DNA from: Flavobacterium sp. TR2
Lineage (GTDB): Bacteria; Bacteroidota; Bacteroidia; Flavobacteriales; Flavobacteriaceae
DNA length: 64,000 nt
NCBI RefSeq assembly: GCF_025252405.1
Contig: NZ_CP104307.1
Location: 1,612,001 to 1,676,000, forward strand
Direction of reading: 5' to 3'
Position 1 is the stretch's first letter, and each line of letters begins with the position of its first letter. Positions 16,340 through 24,954 of this stretch are shown here, piece by piece. A model generated the notes under the pieces. It was not told the DNA's origin. It saw nothing but the letters and a program-made list of their open reading frames with translations, and made no database searches. Position numbers and translations under genes: made by a program.

Positions 16340-17584
16340 ATGGATCAGATTAAAAAACTTTTAATTATTGGATTTGTCTGGCCTGAGCCAAAGTCTTCTG
16401 CGGCAGGAGGGCGAATGATGCAATTGATCTCTATTTTTAAGGAAAATGGATTTGAAATTACATTTGCAAGCGCAGCTCAGGACAGCGATTTTATGGTTGA
16501 TTTATCTGAATTTGGAGTAATAAAAAAAAGCATAGAACTCAATTCTTCTAGTTTTGATGATTTTGTAAGCGATTTAAATCCCGATGTTGTCCTATTTGAC
16601 CGATTCATGATTGAAGAGCAATTTGGATGGAGAGTGATTGAAAATTGTCCAGAAGCGATTAGAGTTCTAGATACAGAAGATCTGCATTGTCTGCGAACAG
16701 CGAGACAAAAAGCTTTTAAGGAAAAGAGGGCTTTTGAGCTTCCTGATTTATTGTCTGAGGAAGTGGCAAAGCGTGAAATTGCCAGTGTTTTAAGATGCGA
16801 TTTGTCTCTTATTATTTCTGAGTTTGAAATGAATGTTCTAAAAGATGTTTTTAGAATTAATGAAGATTTGCTTTTTTATCTTCCTTTTTTGGTTGATGAA
16901 ATGAAAGAAGAAGAATTATTAAAATTGCCTTCTTTTGAAAACCGAAATGATTTTGTTTTCATCGGAAATTTTCTTCACGAGCCCAATTGGAATACTGTGC
17001 AATATTTAAAAGAAGCGATTTGGCCTTCCATAAAAAAAGATTTTCCAGAAGCTGTTTTAAGAGTTTACGGAGCGTATCCTTCGCAAAAAGTATTGCAATT
17101 GCATCAGCCTAAAAATGGTTTTTTTATTATGGGAAGGGCAGAAGATGCCAATGAAATTGTAAAAAATGCAAAAGTAGTTTTAGCGCCAATTCGTTTTGGA
17201 GCAGGATTGAAAGGAAAATTATTAGAAGCTATGCAATGCGGAACGCCAAGCATCACAACATCTGTTGGGTCTGAAGCTATGCACGGCGGTTTGCCTTGGA
17301 ATGGTTTTATAGAAAATAATCCTGAAGAATTTGCTAAGAAAGCAATTGAGCTTTATAAAAATGAAAATCTTTGGAAAGAAGCTCAAAAAAGCGGAATTGA
17401 AATCATTAATAAATGTTATCAAAAAAATAATTATTTGTCTCAATTGATTTTATCTGTAAATTCACTTCTGATCGATTATAAAAGCCATCGCCTTCATAAT
17501 TTTATGGGGAATCTGCTGCAGCACCACGCCTATAAAAGCACTATGTATATGTCAAAATGGATTGAAGCGAAGAACAAAAATTAA
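16340..17584 (+). CDS. Glycosyltransferase, GT-B fold (GT4-like)
   Basis: The 414-residue soluble protein shows two Rossmann-like halves. The N-terminal half starts IIGFVWPEPKSSAAGGRMMQ, with the glycine-rich loop near residue 24. The C-terminal half begins with FVFIGNFLHEPNWNTVQYL near 210. The donor-binding region reads RFGAGLKGKLLEAMQCGTPS (about 287-306), with the conserved glutamate. It resembles group 1 glycosyltransferases but lacks typical GT4 acceptor-side signatures, so donor and acceptor are unknown. It is a single gene with no glycan operon around it, and its stop codon overlaps that of the convergent AraC gene by three to four bases. Confidence 0.85.
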   Translation: MDQIKKLLIIGFVWPEPKSSAAGGRMMQLISIFKENGFEITFASAAQDSDFMVDLSEFGVIKKSIELNSSSFDDFVSDLNPDVVLFDRFMIEEQFGWRVIENCPEAIRVLDTEDLHCLRTARQKAFKEKRAFELPDLLSEEVAKREIASVLRCDLSLIISEFEMNVLKDVFRINEDLLFYLPFLVDEMKEEELLKLPSFENRNDFVFIGNFLHEPNWNTVQYLKEAIWPSIKKDFPEAVLRVYGAYPSQKVLQLHQPKNGFFIMGRAEDANEIVKNAKVVLAPIRFGAGLKGKLLEAMQCGTPSITTSVGSEAMHGGLPWNGFIENNPEEFAKKAIELYKNENLWKEAQKSGIEIINKCYQKNNYLSQLILSVNSLLIDYKSHRLHNFMGNLLQHHAYKSTMYMSKWIEAKNKN

Positions 17585-18495
17585 GCTTCCATTTTTCCGA
17601 ATCCGACAGTTTCGCGATAAATTTGAGGCGAAACATCAGCATTGGTTTTAAAGAAACGGCTAAAATAATGTTCGTCCTCATAACCCAATTCGTAGGCTAT
17701 TTCTTTTACGGTTTTGTTGGTCAGATAAAGCTCTCTCTTAGCTTCAATAATGATTCTTTCGGAAATTAAATCGGTTAAGGTTTTATTGAAATAATTCTTA
17801 GGCAATTTAGCCAGCGCTTTTGGAGAAATATTCAGCAATTCGGCATAATTTCCAGCTGAATGTTTGGTTTTAAAATTCAGTTCGATCGCATCTTTCAAAT
17901 TTTGAAGAATAAAAGGTTCTTTAGAATCTGGAACCGATTTCATTTCTTCCAATTGTTCTGTTTTTAATCTTGAAGCCGTAATTAGAAAAATCTTCAAATA
18001 CGAGATCAGCAATTCGTATTGCGCCAATTCAGCATTTTGAATTTCGGCTTTCATTTGGCTAATCACCATATTGAAAGTCTGCGATGCTTGCTCTGTCACC
18101 TGAACATAAGGAGGCTGATAGATATTGTTGAATAAAACGCCATTGCACGAAACTTCTTTTTGATGCATATGAATGCAATAGAAGTCAGGATGAAAATGAA
18201 TGGCAATTCCTTCAATGGGTTCGTTTACGCAAAGCATAAAAGGCTGATACGGAGAAAAAGCCAGAAGCGAGTTTTCTTCAAATTGATGTTCTGCAAAATC
18301 GGCTTTTACTTTGCCTTTTCCTTTTGTAACCCAAATGAGAGAGTAATAATTGTTTCGCTGTAAATGATCAAAATGGCTGTTATCATCAAAAGGAAGAATT
18401 TTGAAAGCCAAATTGCCGTTTTGCGGATTGATTAAAGTAAAAACATTTTGAGAACTCATGACCTGTTTTGTTTTTGAAAGCATAAAGATAGCCAT
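17581..18495 (-). CDS. AraC-family transcriptional regulator
   Basis: The 304-residue protein has a cupin-like N-terminal sensing domain (about 20-130, with YSLIWVTKGKGKVKADFAEH). The two-helix-turn-helix AraC DNA-binding domain is at about 200-300. Its second motif reads KEIAYELGYEDEHYFSRFFK and continues NADVSPQIYRE, the classic signature. The ligand is not predictable. It lies 63 bases downstream of the AhpD-like gene on the same strand, so the two may be co-transcribed and the regulator may control it (inference). It is tail-to-tail with the glycosyltransferase, sharing stop-codon bases. Confidence 0.93.
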   Translation of the reverse strand: MAIFMLSKTKQVMSSQNVFTLINPQNGNLAFKILPFDDNSHFDHLQRNNYYSLIWVTKGKGKVKADFAEHQFEENSLLAFSPYQPFMLCVNEPIEGIAIHFHPDFYCIHMHQKEVSCNGVLFNNIYQPPYVQVTEQASQTFNMVISQMKAEIQNAELAQYELLISYLKIFLITASRLKTEQLEEMKSVPDSKEPFILQNLKDAIELNFKTKHSAGNYAELLNISPKALAKLPKNYFNKTLTDLISERIIIEAKRELYLTNKTVKEIAYELGYEDEHYFSRFFKTNADVSPQIYRETVGFGKMEA

Positions 18496-18558
18496 GAAAT
18501 AAATCCGCAGCTATCTTTATAAATTGTTTTTTGTTATACCTAATGTGGAATTTATCGA

Positions 18559-19089
18559 TTAAACTGTTGGAAAGTCTATTTCTGTATTGGCTACATTATT
18601 GAAGTAGTTTGTTAAAACATTTAAGGCTACATGGCCAATAATTTCTGCAATTTCAGCATCAGAAACACCTGCATTTTTCGCTTTGTTTACATCCTCATCA
18701 TTTACTAAACCGCCTTTGCTGATTAATGTTTTGGCCAATTGTAAAATAGCTTCCGTTTTCGCATCAGCAGAATTTCCTGATCTTGCCGCTTTTAAAACTG
18801 CTGGATCTGCTTTTACTAATTTTTCTCCAATAAAAGTGTGGGCTGCCAAACAGTAATCGCAAGAGTTGCTTTCTGAAGCGGCCAAAGCGATTAATTCGCC
18901 AGTTTTTGCGCTTAGTTTTCCGTGGCTCAAAGCGCCGCTTAAATTTAAATATCCTTCCAAAACCGCTGGAGAATTTCCCATTGTTCTCATCATGTTTGGT
19001 ACAACGCCTAATTTTGCTTGAACTGCGTTGAATAAATCTTTAGTTTTTCCTGTTACTTCTTCTGGGTTTAAAGCTGTTAATCGTGCCAT
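18559..19089 (-). CDS. Carboxymuconolactone decarboxylase/AhpD-like family protein
   Basis: This 176-residue all-helical protein has the peroxidase-type motif NSCDYCLAAH, with C77, C80 and H84 in the C-x2-C-x3-H spacing of AhpD. That arrangement supports a thiol-based alkylhydroperoxidase role rather than a true decarboxylase. A substrate-side segment VGHVALNVLTNYFNN-like (IIGHVALNVLTNYFNNVANT) follows near 150-169. It is probably cytoplasmic, with no signal peptide. It lies upstream of an AraC regulator on the same strand. The physiological electron donor is unknown. Confidence 0.9.
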   Translation of the reverse strand: MARLTALNPEEVTGKTKDLFNAVQAKLGVVPNMMRTMGNSPAVLEGYLNLSGALSHGKLSAKTGELIALAASESNSCDYCLAAHTFIGEKLVKADPAVLKAARSGNSADAKTEAILQLAKTLISKGGLVNDEDVNKAKNAGVSDAEIAEIIGHVALNVLTNYFNNVANTEIDFPTV

Positions 19090-19249
19090 TTTATTTAATT
19101 TTTAAAGTTGTTATTTGTTGTTGTCTTTTGACATTACAAAGTTGCGACGATGGCAGATTTTAAAACATGGAGAATGTACGCTATGTGATGGATAATTTTC
19201 CCTGAGTTTTTTTTCATGAGGAATTATCTTGGCATCCCCATTTCTATAA

Positions 19250-19350
19250 TAAAGTTTTTCAGGAGCTAATCCCGCTATCCGTTCCAATCTTTTGTGGCGA
19301 ACCCCGCCACAAAAGGATTTCCACTTCTATCGGGGCTAGGGCACGCGTTT
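19250..19350. repeat. REP-like structured repeat (GGAGCTAATCCCGC type)
   Basis: Within a 522-base gene-free spacer, TTTTGTGGCG (19290-19299) pairs with CGCCACAAAA (19305-19314). Outer arms GCTAATCCCG and CGGGGCTAG-like sequence at 19334-19341 also pair, giving a two-level hairpin. I recognise this layout as a dispersed flavobacterial intergenic repeat from memory; it needs a genome-wide count. The short ORF across it is not a gene. Confidence 0.7.
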
Positions 19351-19419
19351 TCATAGGTGTTTTTGTTTAGCTTCGGAGAAGCGAAATATTTGTAGAAATC
19401 ATATTTATTGTCGAAGATA

Positions 19420-19478
19420 AGCTCCAGCGGAGCGAAATGTATTTTGTACAATTTCATATATTTCGCTCCGCTGGAGCT
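19420..19478. repeat. Perfect 19-bp inverted repeat (CTCCAGCGGAGCG type)
   Basis: AGCTCCAGCGGAGCGAAAT (19420-19438) is exactly complementary to 19460-19478 around a 21-base loop, followed by TTTTTTT. A smaller palindrome, ACCCCGCTGGGGT, lies at about 19516-19528. The element could act as a terminator as well as a mobile-type repeat. Confidence 0.75.
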
Positions 19479-19547
19479 TTTTTTGTTTACATCATTTAAT
19501 TTCTATAAATATTTTACCCCGCTGGGGTATAAATAGTCATATAAAAC

Positions 19548-19590
19548 AAAAAGAGGCTGTCCAATTGTTTTTAGGAACAGCCTCTTTTTA
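19548..19590 (-). terminator. Terminator after the M1 aminopeptidase
   Basis: AAAAAGAGGCTGT pairs with ACAGCCTCTTTTT across a short loop about 20 bases past the stop, and the minus strand continues TTTTTG. Confidence 0.85.
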
Positions 19591-19611
19591 AAATTATATT
19601 TTAGAAAAAAA

Positions 19612-21459
19612 TTACTTCAAAATACCTTCAACAGCCTGAATGGTCGTTGCATGATAGCCAGATTTTGCTTTGTCAAAAACCTGTTTAGCCCATGCTTTTC
19701 CTTCGGGAGTTTTAACCATTTCTTTATAAAGCATCATAACAGAACCCGTTCTGCTGATTCCAATTAAAAACTGTTCGATTGCAGGATATGCTGGTTTGTA
19801 TTGATGAATTAATGCCTGCACAAACCATTGGCGCTTAATAATGAAATTGCCGTCTTTTGTGAAGTTGAATTCATTATCAATCGCTTCCATTTCTTTTGCT
19901 GTAATATCAGCAGGAAGATGGTCTATAAAATGCTGCTTTTCGGCAGTAGTTGTGATTTTTTTGCTTAATCCTGCAACGCCAGTTTCTCTCCAGCTTTTTT
20001 GGATTTTATCAATTGCGTCAAAATCAGCAGAGCTAACAGGAACAATGTTTGATGGAATTCCCGGCTTGTAGATCCAATCGTCTAATTTGATTTTGTCAGC
20101 TAGAGCTTTGTCTCCTTTGATAAGATTGTCATTTAAATATTTTACAAAATCCTCGGTTGTAATAGATTTGAAAGCATGAGAATCGAAATAGTTTTTGATA
20201 AACGGATCGAATTTATCGCGCCCAACAGCATTTTCAATAACTCTTAAAAAAGCATATCCTTTTACATAAGGGATCATGCTGATTCCATCGTCTGGATTTC
20301 TTCCTGTTAAGCTAACTTTTAATCTTGTGTCAGGACTTGTGTTCCCATATTCAGCAACATTGTCAGTTAATTCTTTGTTGGTGATAACGTTTTGCATTTC
20401 AAATTCTTTCTTCCCAAAAATGGCTTCACCAATTCTGTGTTCTACATAAGTAGTAAAACCTTCGTTTAGCCAAATATCATCCCATGTAGCATTTGTAACT
20501 AAGTTTCCGCTCCAGCTGTGGCCTAATTCATGCGCCAATAAGCTTGTAAGCGAACGATCTCCGGCAATTACTCCCGGAGTTAAAAAAGTCAAGTTTGGAT
20601 TTTCCATTCCGCCATAAGGGAAACTTGGAGGCAACACCAAAACATCGTAACGTCCCCAACGATATGGTCCGTATAATTTTTCGGCAGCATCAACCATTTT
20701 GCCCAGTTCAGCAAATTCATAAGCTGATTTTTTCAGCATCGATGGTTCTGCATAGACTCCAGTTCTATTGTCAATCGCTTGAAATTCGATATCTCCAACT
20801 GCTATTGCCATTAGGTAAGACGGAATTGCTTTGTCTTGCTTAAAAGTATAAATACCAGTATCATTTTTCTTCTGCGGATTTACGGCACTCATAACGGCTA
20901 ATAAATCTTTAGGAACGGTAACTTTAGCATTATAGGTAAAACGAATTCCTGGCGAATCCTGACACGGAATCCAAGTTCTTGACCAAACGCTTTCACCTTG
21001 TGAGAAAACAAAAGGTTTCTTTTTGTCTGCAGTCTGTTCTGGTTTTAGCCATTGTAATGCAACACCATCTTTAGTTGTGTTGTAGTAAATATTTACTTTG
21101 GTGGTGTTTGGCTCAATTGTAATATGAAGCGGTTTTCCGTGAAATTCTGTGGCTGCACCAAGTTCAAATTTGGTTTCTTTTTCTTCGTCACCTAAAGTTA
21201 CTTTTGTAATGTTTAAAGTGTTTTCGTCAAAGATGATTTCGTTTCCTTTGCTGATGTTGTCAATTGTCCAAGATGCTTTTCCTGAAATAGTTTGTGTGTC
21301 AAAATCAACTTTGATGTCAAGATCAAGATGTTTTACAACAGCCAGTTCGGGTTTAGAGTAGCTGTGTTCGTCTGTGACTGCAGCTGTTTTTTCTGTTTGC
21401 TCTTTTTTCTGGCAGGCTATTGCGGTCAGAAATAAAGTGACAAGAATTAGTTTCTTCAT
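19612..21459 (-). CDS. M1 family aminopeptidase, lipoprotein
   Basis: The 615-residue protein starts with a lipoprotein signal (MKKLILVTLFLTAIAC, C16). It has the M1 exopeptidase signature GGMEN at 283-287 and the zinc site HELGH (H310, E311, H314), with the third ligand E333 in LNEGFTTYVE. This is the exact HExxH-x18-E spacing. Domain order is N-terminal beta saddle, thermolysin-like catalytic domain and C-terminal helical domain, closest to leukotriene-A4-hydrolase-type enzymes. It removes N-terminal amino acids from peptides, presumably in the periplasm. It is a single gene with a terminator. Confidence 0.94.
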   Translation of the reverse strand: MKKLILVTLFLTAIACQKKEQTEKTAAVTDEHSYSKPELAVVKHLDLDIKVDFDTQTISGKASWTIDNISKGNEIIFDENTLNITKVTLGDEEKETKFELGAATEFHGKPLHITIEPNTTKVNIYYNTTKDGVALQWLKPEQTADKKKPFVFSQGESVWSRTWIPCQDSPGIRFTYNAKVTVPKDLLAVMSAVNPQKKNDTGIYTFKQDKAIPSYLMAIAVGDIEFQAIDNRTGVYAEPSMLKKSAYEFAELGKMVDAAEKLYGPYRWGRYDVLVLPPSFPYGGMENPNLTFLTPGVIAGDRSLTSLLAHELGHSWSGNLVTNATWDDIWLNEGFTTYVEHRIGEAIFGKKEFEMQNVITNKELTDNVAEYGNTSPDTRLKVSLTGRNPDDGISMIPYVKGYAFLRVIENAVGRDKFDPFIKNYFDSHAFKSITTEDFVKYLNDNLIKGDKALADKIKLDDWIYKPGIPSNIVPVSSADFDAIDKIQKSWRETGVAGLSKKITTTAEKQHFIDHLPADITAKEMEAIDNEFNFTKDGNFIIKRQWFVQALIHQYKPAYPAIEQFLIGISRTGSVMMLYKEMVKTPEGKAWAKQVFDKAKSGYHATTIQAVEGILK

Positions 21460-21499
21460 TTTGTGAGATTTTGAATTTGAGGATGAAAATTAAACAAAA

Positions 21500-21531
21500 A
21501 ATCCCGTCCCGAAAAACTTCGGGACGGGATT
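21500..21531 (-). terminator. Terminator after pdhC
   Basis: AATCCCGTCCCGAA (21500-21513) pairs perfectly with TTCGGGACGGGATT (21518-21531), and the minus strand continues in a T-run. The bases between this hairpin and the pdhC stop carry a copy of the dispersed CTTCTCCCGA...GCTCAGGCTGACA repeat (21543-21576). Confidence 0.9.
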
Positions 21532-21542
21532 TAATTATAAAC

Positions 21543-21576
21543 CTTCTCCCGAATCGTCGGGACGCTCAGGCTGACA
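21543..21576. repeat. Second copy of the CTTCTCCCGA/GCTCAGSCTGACA repeat
   Basis: CTTCTCCCGAATCGTCGGGA followed by CGCTCAGGCTGACA matches the block at 6776-6810 with a few differences. In both places it lies just past the end of a gene. Confidence 0.65.
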
Positions 21577-21583
21577 TATAGAA

Positions 21584-23230
21584 TTACGCCAACATTGTAA
21601 CTGGGCTTTCGATGTATTGTTTTAATGTTTGTAAGAACTGAGCTCCAGTTGCACCGTCAATTGTTCTGTGGTCGCAAGCTAATGATAACATCATTGTGTT
21701 TCCAACTACGATCTGACCGTTTTTAACTACTGGTTTCTCAACAATTGCACCTACAGAAAGGATAGCAGAGTTTGGCTGGTTGATGATTGAATTGAATTCA
21801 GTGATACCAAACATACCAAGGTTAGATACTGTAAAAGTACTTCCTTCCATTTCTTGTGGTCCTAATTTTTTGTTTTTAGCTCTTCCAGCAAGATCTCTTA
21901 CTGAACCGCCAATTTGAGATAAACTCATAGCGTCAGTAAATTTCAATACAGGAACTACTAATCCGTCTTCAACAGCTACGGCAACACCAATGTTTACGTG
22001 GTGATTGATGATGATTGCATCTTCTTTCCAAGTAGAGTTGATTTTTGGGTGTTTTTTCAATGCTAAAGCACAAGCTTTGATTACCATATCGTTGAAAGAT
22101 ACTTTTGTATCTGGAACGCTGTTGATAGCAGCTCTTGCCTGCATAGCTTCGTCCATGCTTACTTCGATCACTAAGTTGTAGTGAGGCGCAGTGAATAGAG
22201 ATTCGGAAAGACGTTTTGCAATGATTTTACGCATTTGAGAGTTTTTGATCTCTTCTGTGTAAACTTCACCAGCAGGAACAAATACTTTTGGTGCAGCAGG
22301 AGCAGATGCTTCTTGTTTAGCAGCAGGTGCTGAAGCAGCAGTTTGAGCCTGAGCAGATGGAGTAAAGTTCTCGATATCGCTTTTTACGATACGTCCATTT
22401 TCTCCAGATCCTTTAACTTGGCTTAATTGAATTCCTTTGTCAGAAGCGATTTTTTTAGCTAATGGTGAAGCTAAAATTCTTCCTCCGTTTGAAGTTTCAG
22501 CAACAGCTTCTGGTGCTTTTTCGGCAGCAGGAGCGGCAGCTTTTGTTTCTTCAGTAGCAGGAGCGGGAGCAGTTGCAGCGCCTCCGGCAGTAAAGTTATC
22601 AGCAATTCCAGAAATATCAGTCCCAGCAGGCCCGATGATAGCTAATAAACTGTCAACAGGAGCTGTGTTTCCTTCTTGGATTCCGATGTATAATAATGTT
22701 CCAGCATTGAAAGACTCAAACTCCATAGTAGCTTTGTCTGTTTCAATTTCTGCTAAAATATCACCTTCAGCAACAGTATCACCTACTTTTTTCAACCAGG
22801 TTGCTACTGTACCTTCAGTCATAGTATCGCTCAAACGTGGCATAGTTACAACAATAACACCTTTTGGTAATTCAGTTGCAGCTTTAGCCGGAGCAGGAGC
22901 TTCAGTTTTTGCTTCTGTAGCAGGAGTATCCGCTTTAGGAGCTTCGGCTGCAGGAGCGTCACCACCAGCTAAAAGAGCAGAAATATCTTCTCCTTCTTTA
23001 CCGATGATCGCTAATAATGAATCAACCGGAGCAGTTTCTCCAGCTTGAATTCCAATATGTAAAAGAGTTCCTTCGTTAAAAGATTCGAACTCCATAGTTG
23101 CTTTGTCTGTTTCGATTTCAGCTAAGATATCGCCTTCGCTTACTTTGTCGCCTACTTTTTTAAGCCAAGTTGCTACCGTTCCTTCCGTCATAGTATCGCT
23201 CAAACGAGGCATTGTTACTTTAATTGCCAT
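21584..23230 (-). CDS. pdhC: Dihydrolipoamide acetyltransferase, pyruvate dehydrogenase E2
   Basis: This 548-residue E2 has two lipoyl domains (about 1-78 and 125-203), with lipoyl lysines K43 and K166 in the identical ETDKATMEFES context. Ala/Pro-rich linkers and a peripheral-subunit-binding domain follow (about 250-288, ILASPLAKKIASDKGIQLSQ). The catalytic core runs from about 325 to the end, with H521 and D525 in DHRTIDG. E2 transfers acetyl groups from E1 to CoA. It starts five bases after the E1-alpha stop and ends in a strong terminator. E1-beta and E3 are not in the window. Confidence 0.95.
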   Translation of the reverse strand: MAIKVTMPRLSDTMTEGTVATWLKKVGDKVSEGDILAEIETDKATMEFESFNEGTLLHIGIQAGETAPVDSLLAIIGKEGEDISALLAGGDAPAAEAPKADTPATEAKTEAPAPAKAATELPKGVIVVTMPRLSDTMTEGTVATWLKKVGDTVAEGDILAEIETDKATMEFESFNAGTLLYIGIQEGNTAPVDSLLAIIGPAGTDISGIADNFTAGGAATAPAPATEETKAAAPAAEKAPEAVAETSNGGRILASPLAKKIASDKGIQLSQVKGSGENGRIVKSDIENFTPSAQAQTAASAPAAKQEASAPAAPKVFVPAGEVYTEEIKNSQMRKIIAKRLSESLFTAPHYNLVIEVSMDEAMQARAAINSVPDTKVSFNDMVIKACALALKKHPKINSTWKEDAIIINHHVNIGVAVAVEDGLVVPVLKFTDAMSLSQIGGSVRDLAGRAKNKKLGPQEMEGSTFTVSNLGMFGITEFNSIINQPNSAILSVGAIVEKPVVKNGQIVVGNTMMLSLACDHRTIDGATGAQFLQTLKQYIESPVTMLA

Positions 23231-23235
23231 AATTC

Positions 23236-24234
23236 TTATAATTTATGAGGTGTAAATGGATAGTCTTCTTGTGCGTATACTACATCGTACAATTGTTGCA
23301 AGTCTGGGTATGGAGATTCTTCAGCAAATTTCGCACACTCTTCAACTAAGTCTTTAACTCTTTGGTCAATTACTTCAATTTCTTCTTCAGTAGCATATTT
23401 TTGATCCATAATTACATCAAGAACTTGAGTAATCGGGTCGATTTTTTTGTACTCTTCTACCTCTTCTTTAGAACGGTATAATTGTGCGTCAGACATAGAG
23501 TGTCCTCTGTAACGGTACGTTTTCATTTCAAGGAAAGTTGGTCCGTCACCACGGCGAGCTCTTTCGATAGCTTCGTGCATAGCTTCAGCAACTTTTACAG
23601 GATTCATTCCGTCAACAGGTCCGCAAGGCATTTCGTAACCTAAACCTAATTTCCAGATGTCAGTGTGGTTTGCAGTTCTTTCTACAGAAGTTCCCATTGC
23701 ATAACCGTTGTTTTCAACGATAAATACAACTGGCAATTTCCATAACATAGCCATATTAAAAGCTTCATGAAGAGAACCTTGTCTAGCAGCTCCGTCACCA
23801 AAATAAGTCATAGTAACACCGCCAGTGTTAAAATATTTGTCTGCAAAAGCAATACCAGCTCCAACAGGAATTTGAGCACCTACAATTCCGTGCCCGCCAT
23901 AAAAACCGTGTTCTTTAGAGAAAATGTGCATAGAACCTCCCATACCTTTAGAAGTTCCTGTTGCTTTTCCTAAAAGTTCTGCCATTACGTTTCTAGGATC
24001 AACTCCCATACCGATTGGCTGAACGTGGTTTCTGTAAGCAGTAATCATTTTATCTTTGGTCAAATCCATAGCGTGCAGTGCACCCGCTAATACAGCTTCC
24101 TGACCATTATATAAGTGTAGAAAACCTCTAACTTTTTGTTGGATGTATAACGCTGCAAGTTTGTCTTCAAACTTTCTCCAAAGCAGCATGTCTTCATACC
24201 ACTTTAAATATACCTCTTTTGTAACTTCTTTCAT
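23236..24234 (-). CDS. pdhA: Pyruvate dehydrogenase E1 component, alpha subunit
   Basis: The 332-residue protein has the thiamine-diphosphate motif beginning FGDGAARQGSLHEAFN near 145 and ending ENNGYAMGTS. The E1-alpha phosphorylation-loop region reads YRYRGHSMSD near 242, and an N-terminal segment reads HLYNGQEAVLAG. It decarboxylates pyruvate with a separate E1-beta subunit encoded elsewhere. It is the first gene of a pdhA-pdhC operon with a five-base gap. Upstream, a TATTTTTG element lies about 100 bases before the start. Confidence 0.95.
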   Translation of the reverse strand: MKEVTKEVYLKWYEDMLLWRKFEDKLAALYIQQKVRGFLHLYNGQEAVLAGALHAMDLTKDKMITAYRNHVQPIGMGVDPRNVMAELLGKATGTSKGMGGSMHIFSKEHGFYGGHGIVGAQIPVGAGIAFADKYFNTGGVTMTYFGDGAARQGSLHEAFNMAMLWKLPVVFIVENNGYAMGTSVERTANHTDIWKLGLGYEMPCGPVDGMNPVKVAEAMHEAIERARRGDGPTFLEMKTYRYRGHSMSDAQLYRSKEEVEEYKKIDPITQVLDVIMDQKYATEEEIEVIDQRVKDLVEECAKFAEESPYPDLQQLYDVVYAQEDYPFTPHKL

Positions 24235-24335
24235 CTGAATTCTTTCTTTTGCTAAAGTTGTTTGTGTTATCGATTATTGTGCCTGTAACGCAAAATAGTT
24301 TCCTCCCACAAATTTGCGCCCGAAAGGTCGGGATG

Positions 24336-24343
24336 CAAAAATA
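24336..24343 (-). promoter_or_regulatory. Candidate -7 element for pdhA-pdhC
   Basis: The minus strand reads TATTTTTG. It would give a leader of about 95 bases containing a short CCCGACCTTTCGGG hairpin (about 24319-24332). No clear -33 box. Confidence 0.45.
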
Positions 24344-24393
24344 AGACATTACATTTAAGAACTAAAATTTAATGACTACTTTTTGGCTTTTTT

Positions 24394-24876
24394 TTACAAG
24401 AACTTTTTGTCGAACATCAATGGGAGCAGATTTTTTAAAGACGAAGATTTGTAAACTTCACCAATTTCTCCCATAAAATAGATTTCAATCGGAGTGTCTT
24501 GTTTTATCTCGTATTCAGCTATTGATTGTCGGCAAGATCCGCAAGGCGGAATAGGGGCAGCGGTCTGATTGGTGTCTGAAGCTGCTGTAATTGCCATTTT
24601 TAGAATTTTTGCTTCTGGGTAGGTGCTTCCTGCATAAAAAATTGCAGTTCGTTCTGCGCAAAGTCCAGACGGATAAGCCGCATTTTCTTGATTAGAACCT
24701 AAAATCACTTTTCCGTTGTCTAGAAGGAGAGCAGCGCCAACTTTAAACTTTGAATAAGGAGCGTAGGCTTTTTTTCTGATTTCTACAGCTTGATTCATCA
24801 AGTCCTGAATTTCGGCTGGAAGTTCATTTAAATTATCAAATATTGTAAATGAAGAGGTTATGTTGATTTCTTTCAT
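24394..24876 (-). CDS. cdd: Cytidine deaminase
   Basis: This 160-residue enzyme has the zinc and catalytic motif CAE (C73-A-E75 in GLCAERTAIF) and the second zinc pair P-C-x2-C (C112, C115 in PPCGSCRQ). These are typical of the homotetrameric class. The substrate loop FKVGAALLLDNGKVILGSN is at about 44-62. It deaminates cytidine and deoxycytidine for pyrimidine salvage. An N-terminal extension of about 20 residues precedes the usual start region. It lies downstream of porV but beyond a terminator hairpin, so it is partly uncoupled from the secretion genes. Confidence 0.94.
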   Translation of the reverse strand: MKEINITSSFTIFDNLNELPAEIQDLMNQAVEIRKKAYAPYSKFKVGAALLLDNGKVILGSNQENAAYPSGLCAERTAIFYAGSTYPEAKILKMAITAASDTNQTAAPIPPCGSCRQSIAEYEIKQDTPIEIYFMGEIGEVYKSSSLKNLLPLMFDKKFL

Positions 24877-24894
24877 TCTTTATAAGGGAAAAAA

Positions 24895-24927
24895 AATCCA
24901 AATTCCTAAAATGCCGGAATTTGGATT
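24895..24927 (-). terminator. Terminator between porV and cdd
   Basis: AATCCAAATTCC (24895-24906) pairs with GGAATTTGGATT (24916-24927). On the minus strand a run of nine T follows, then the cdd start. Confidence 0.8.
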
Positions 24928-24954
24928 GAGTTATTTTTATTTTAAACTTTTTCT

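Noticed and set aside
19275..19457. 60-codon minus-strand ORF
   Set aside because: It lies wholly in palindromic repeat DNA; its composition reflects the repeat, and no family features are seen.
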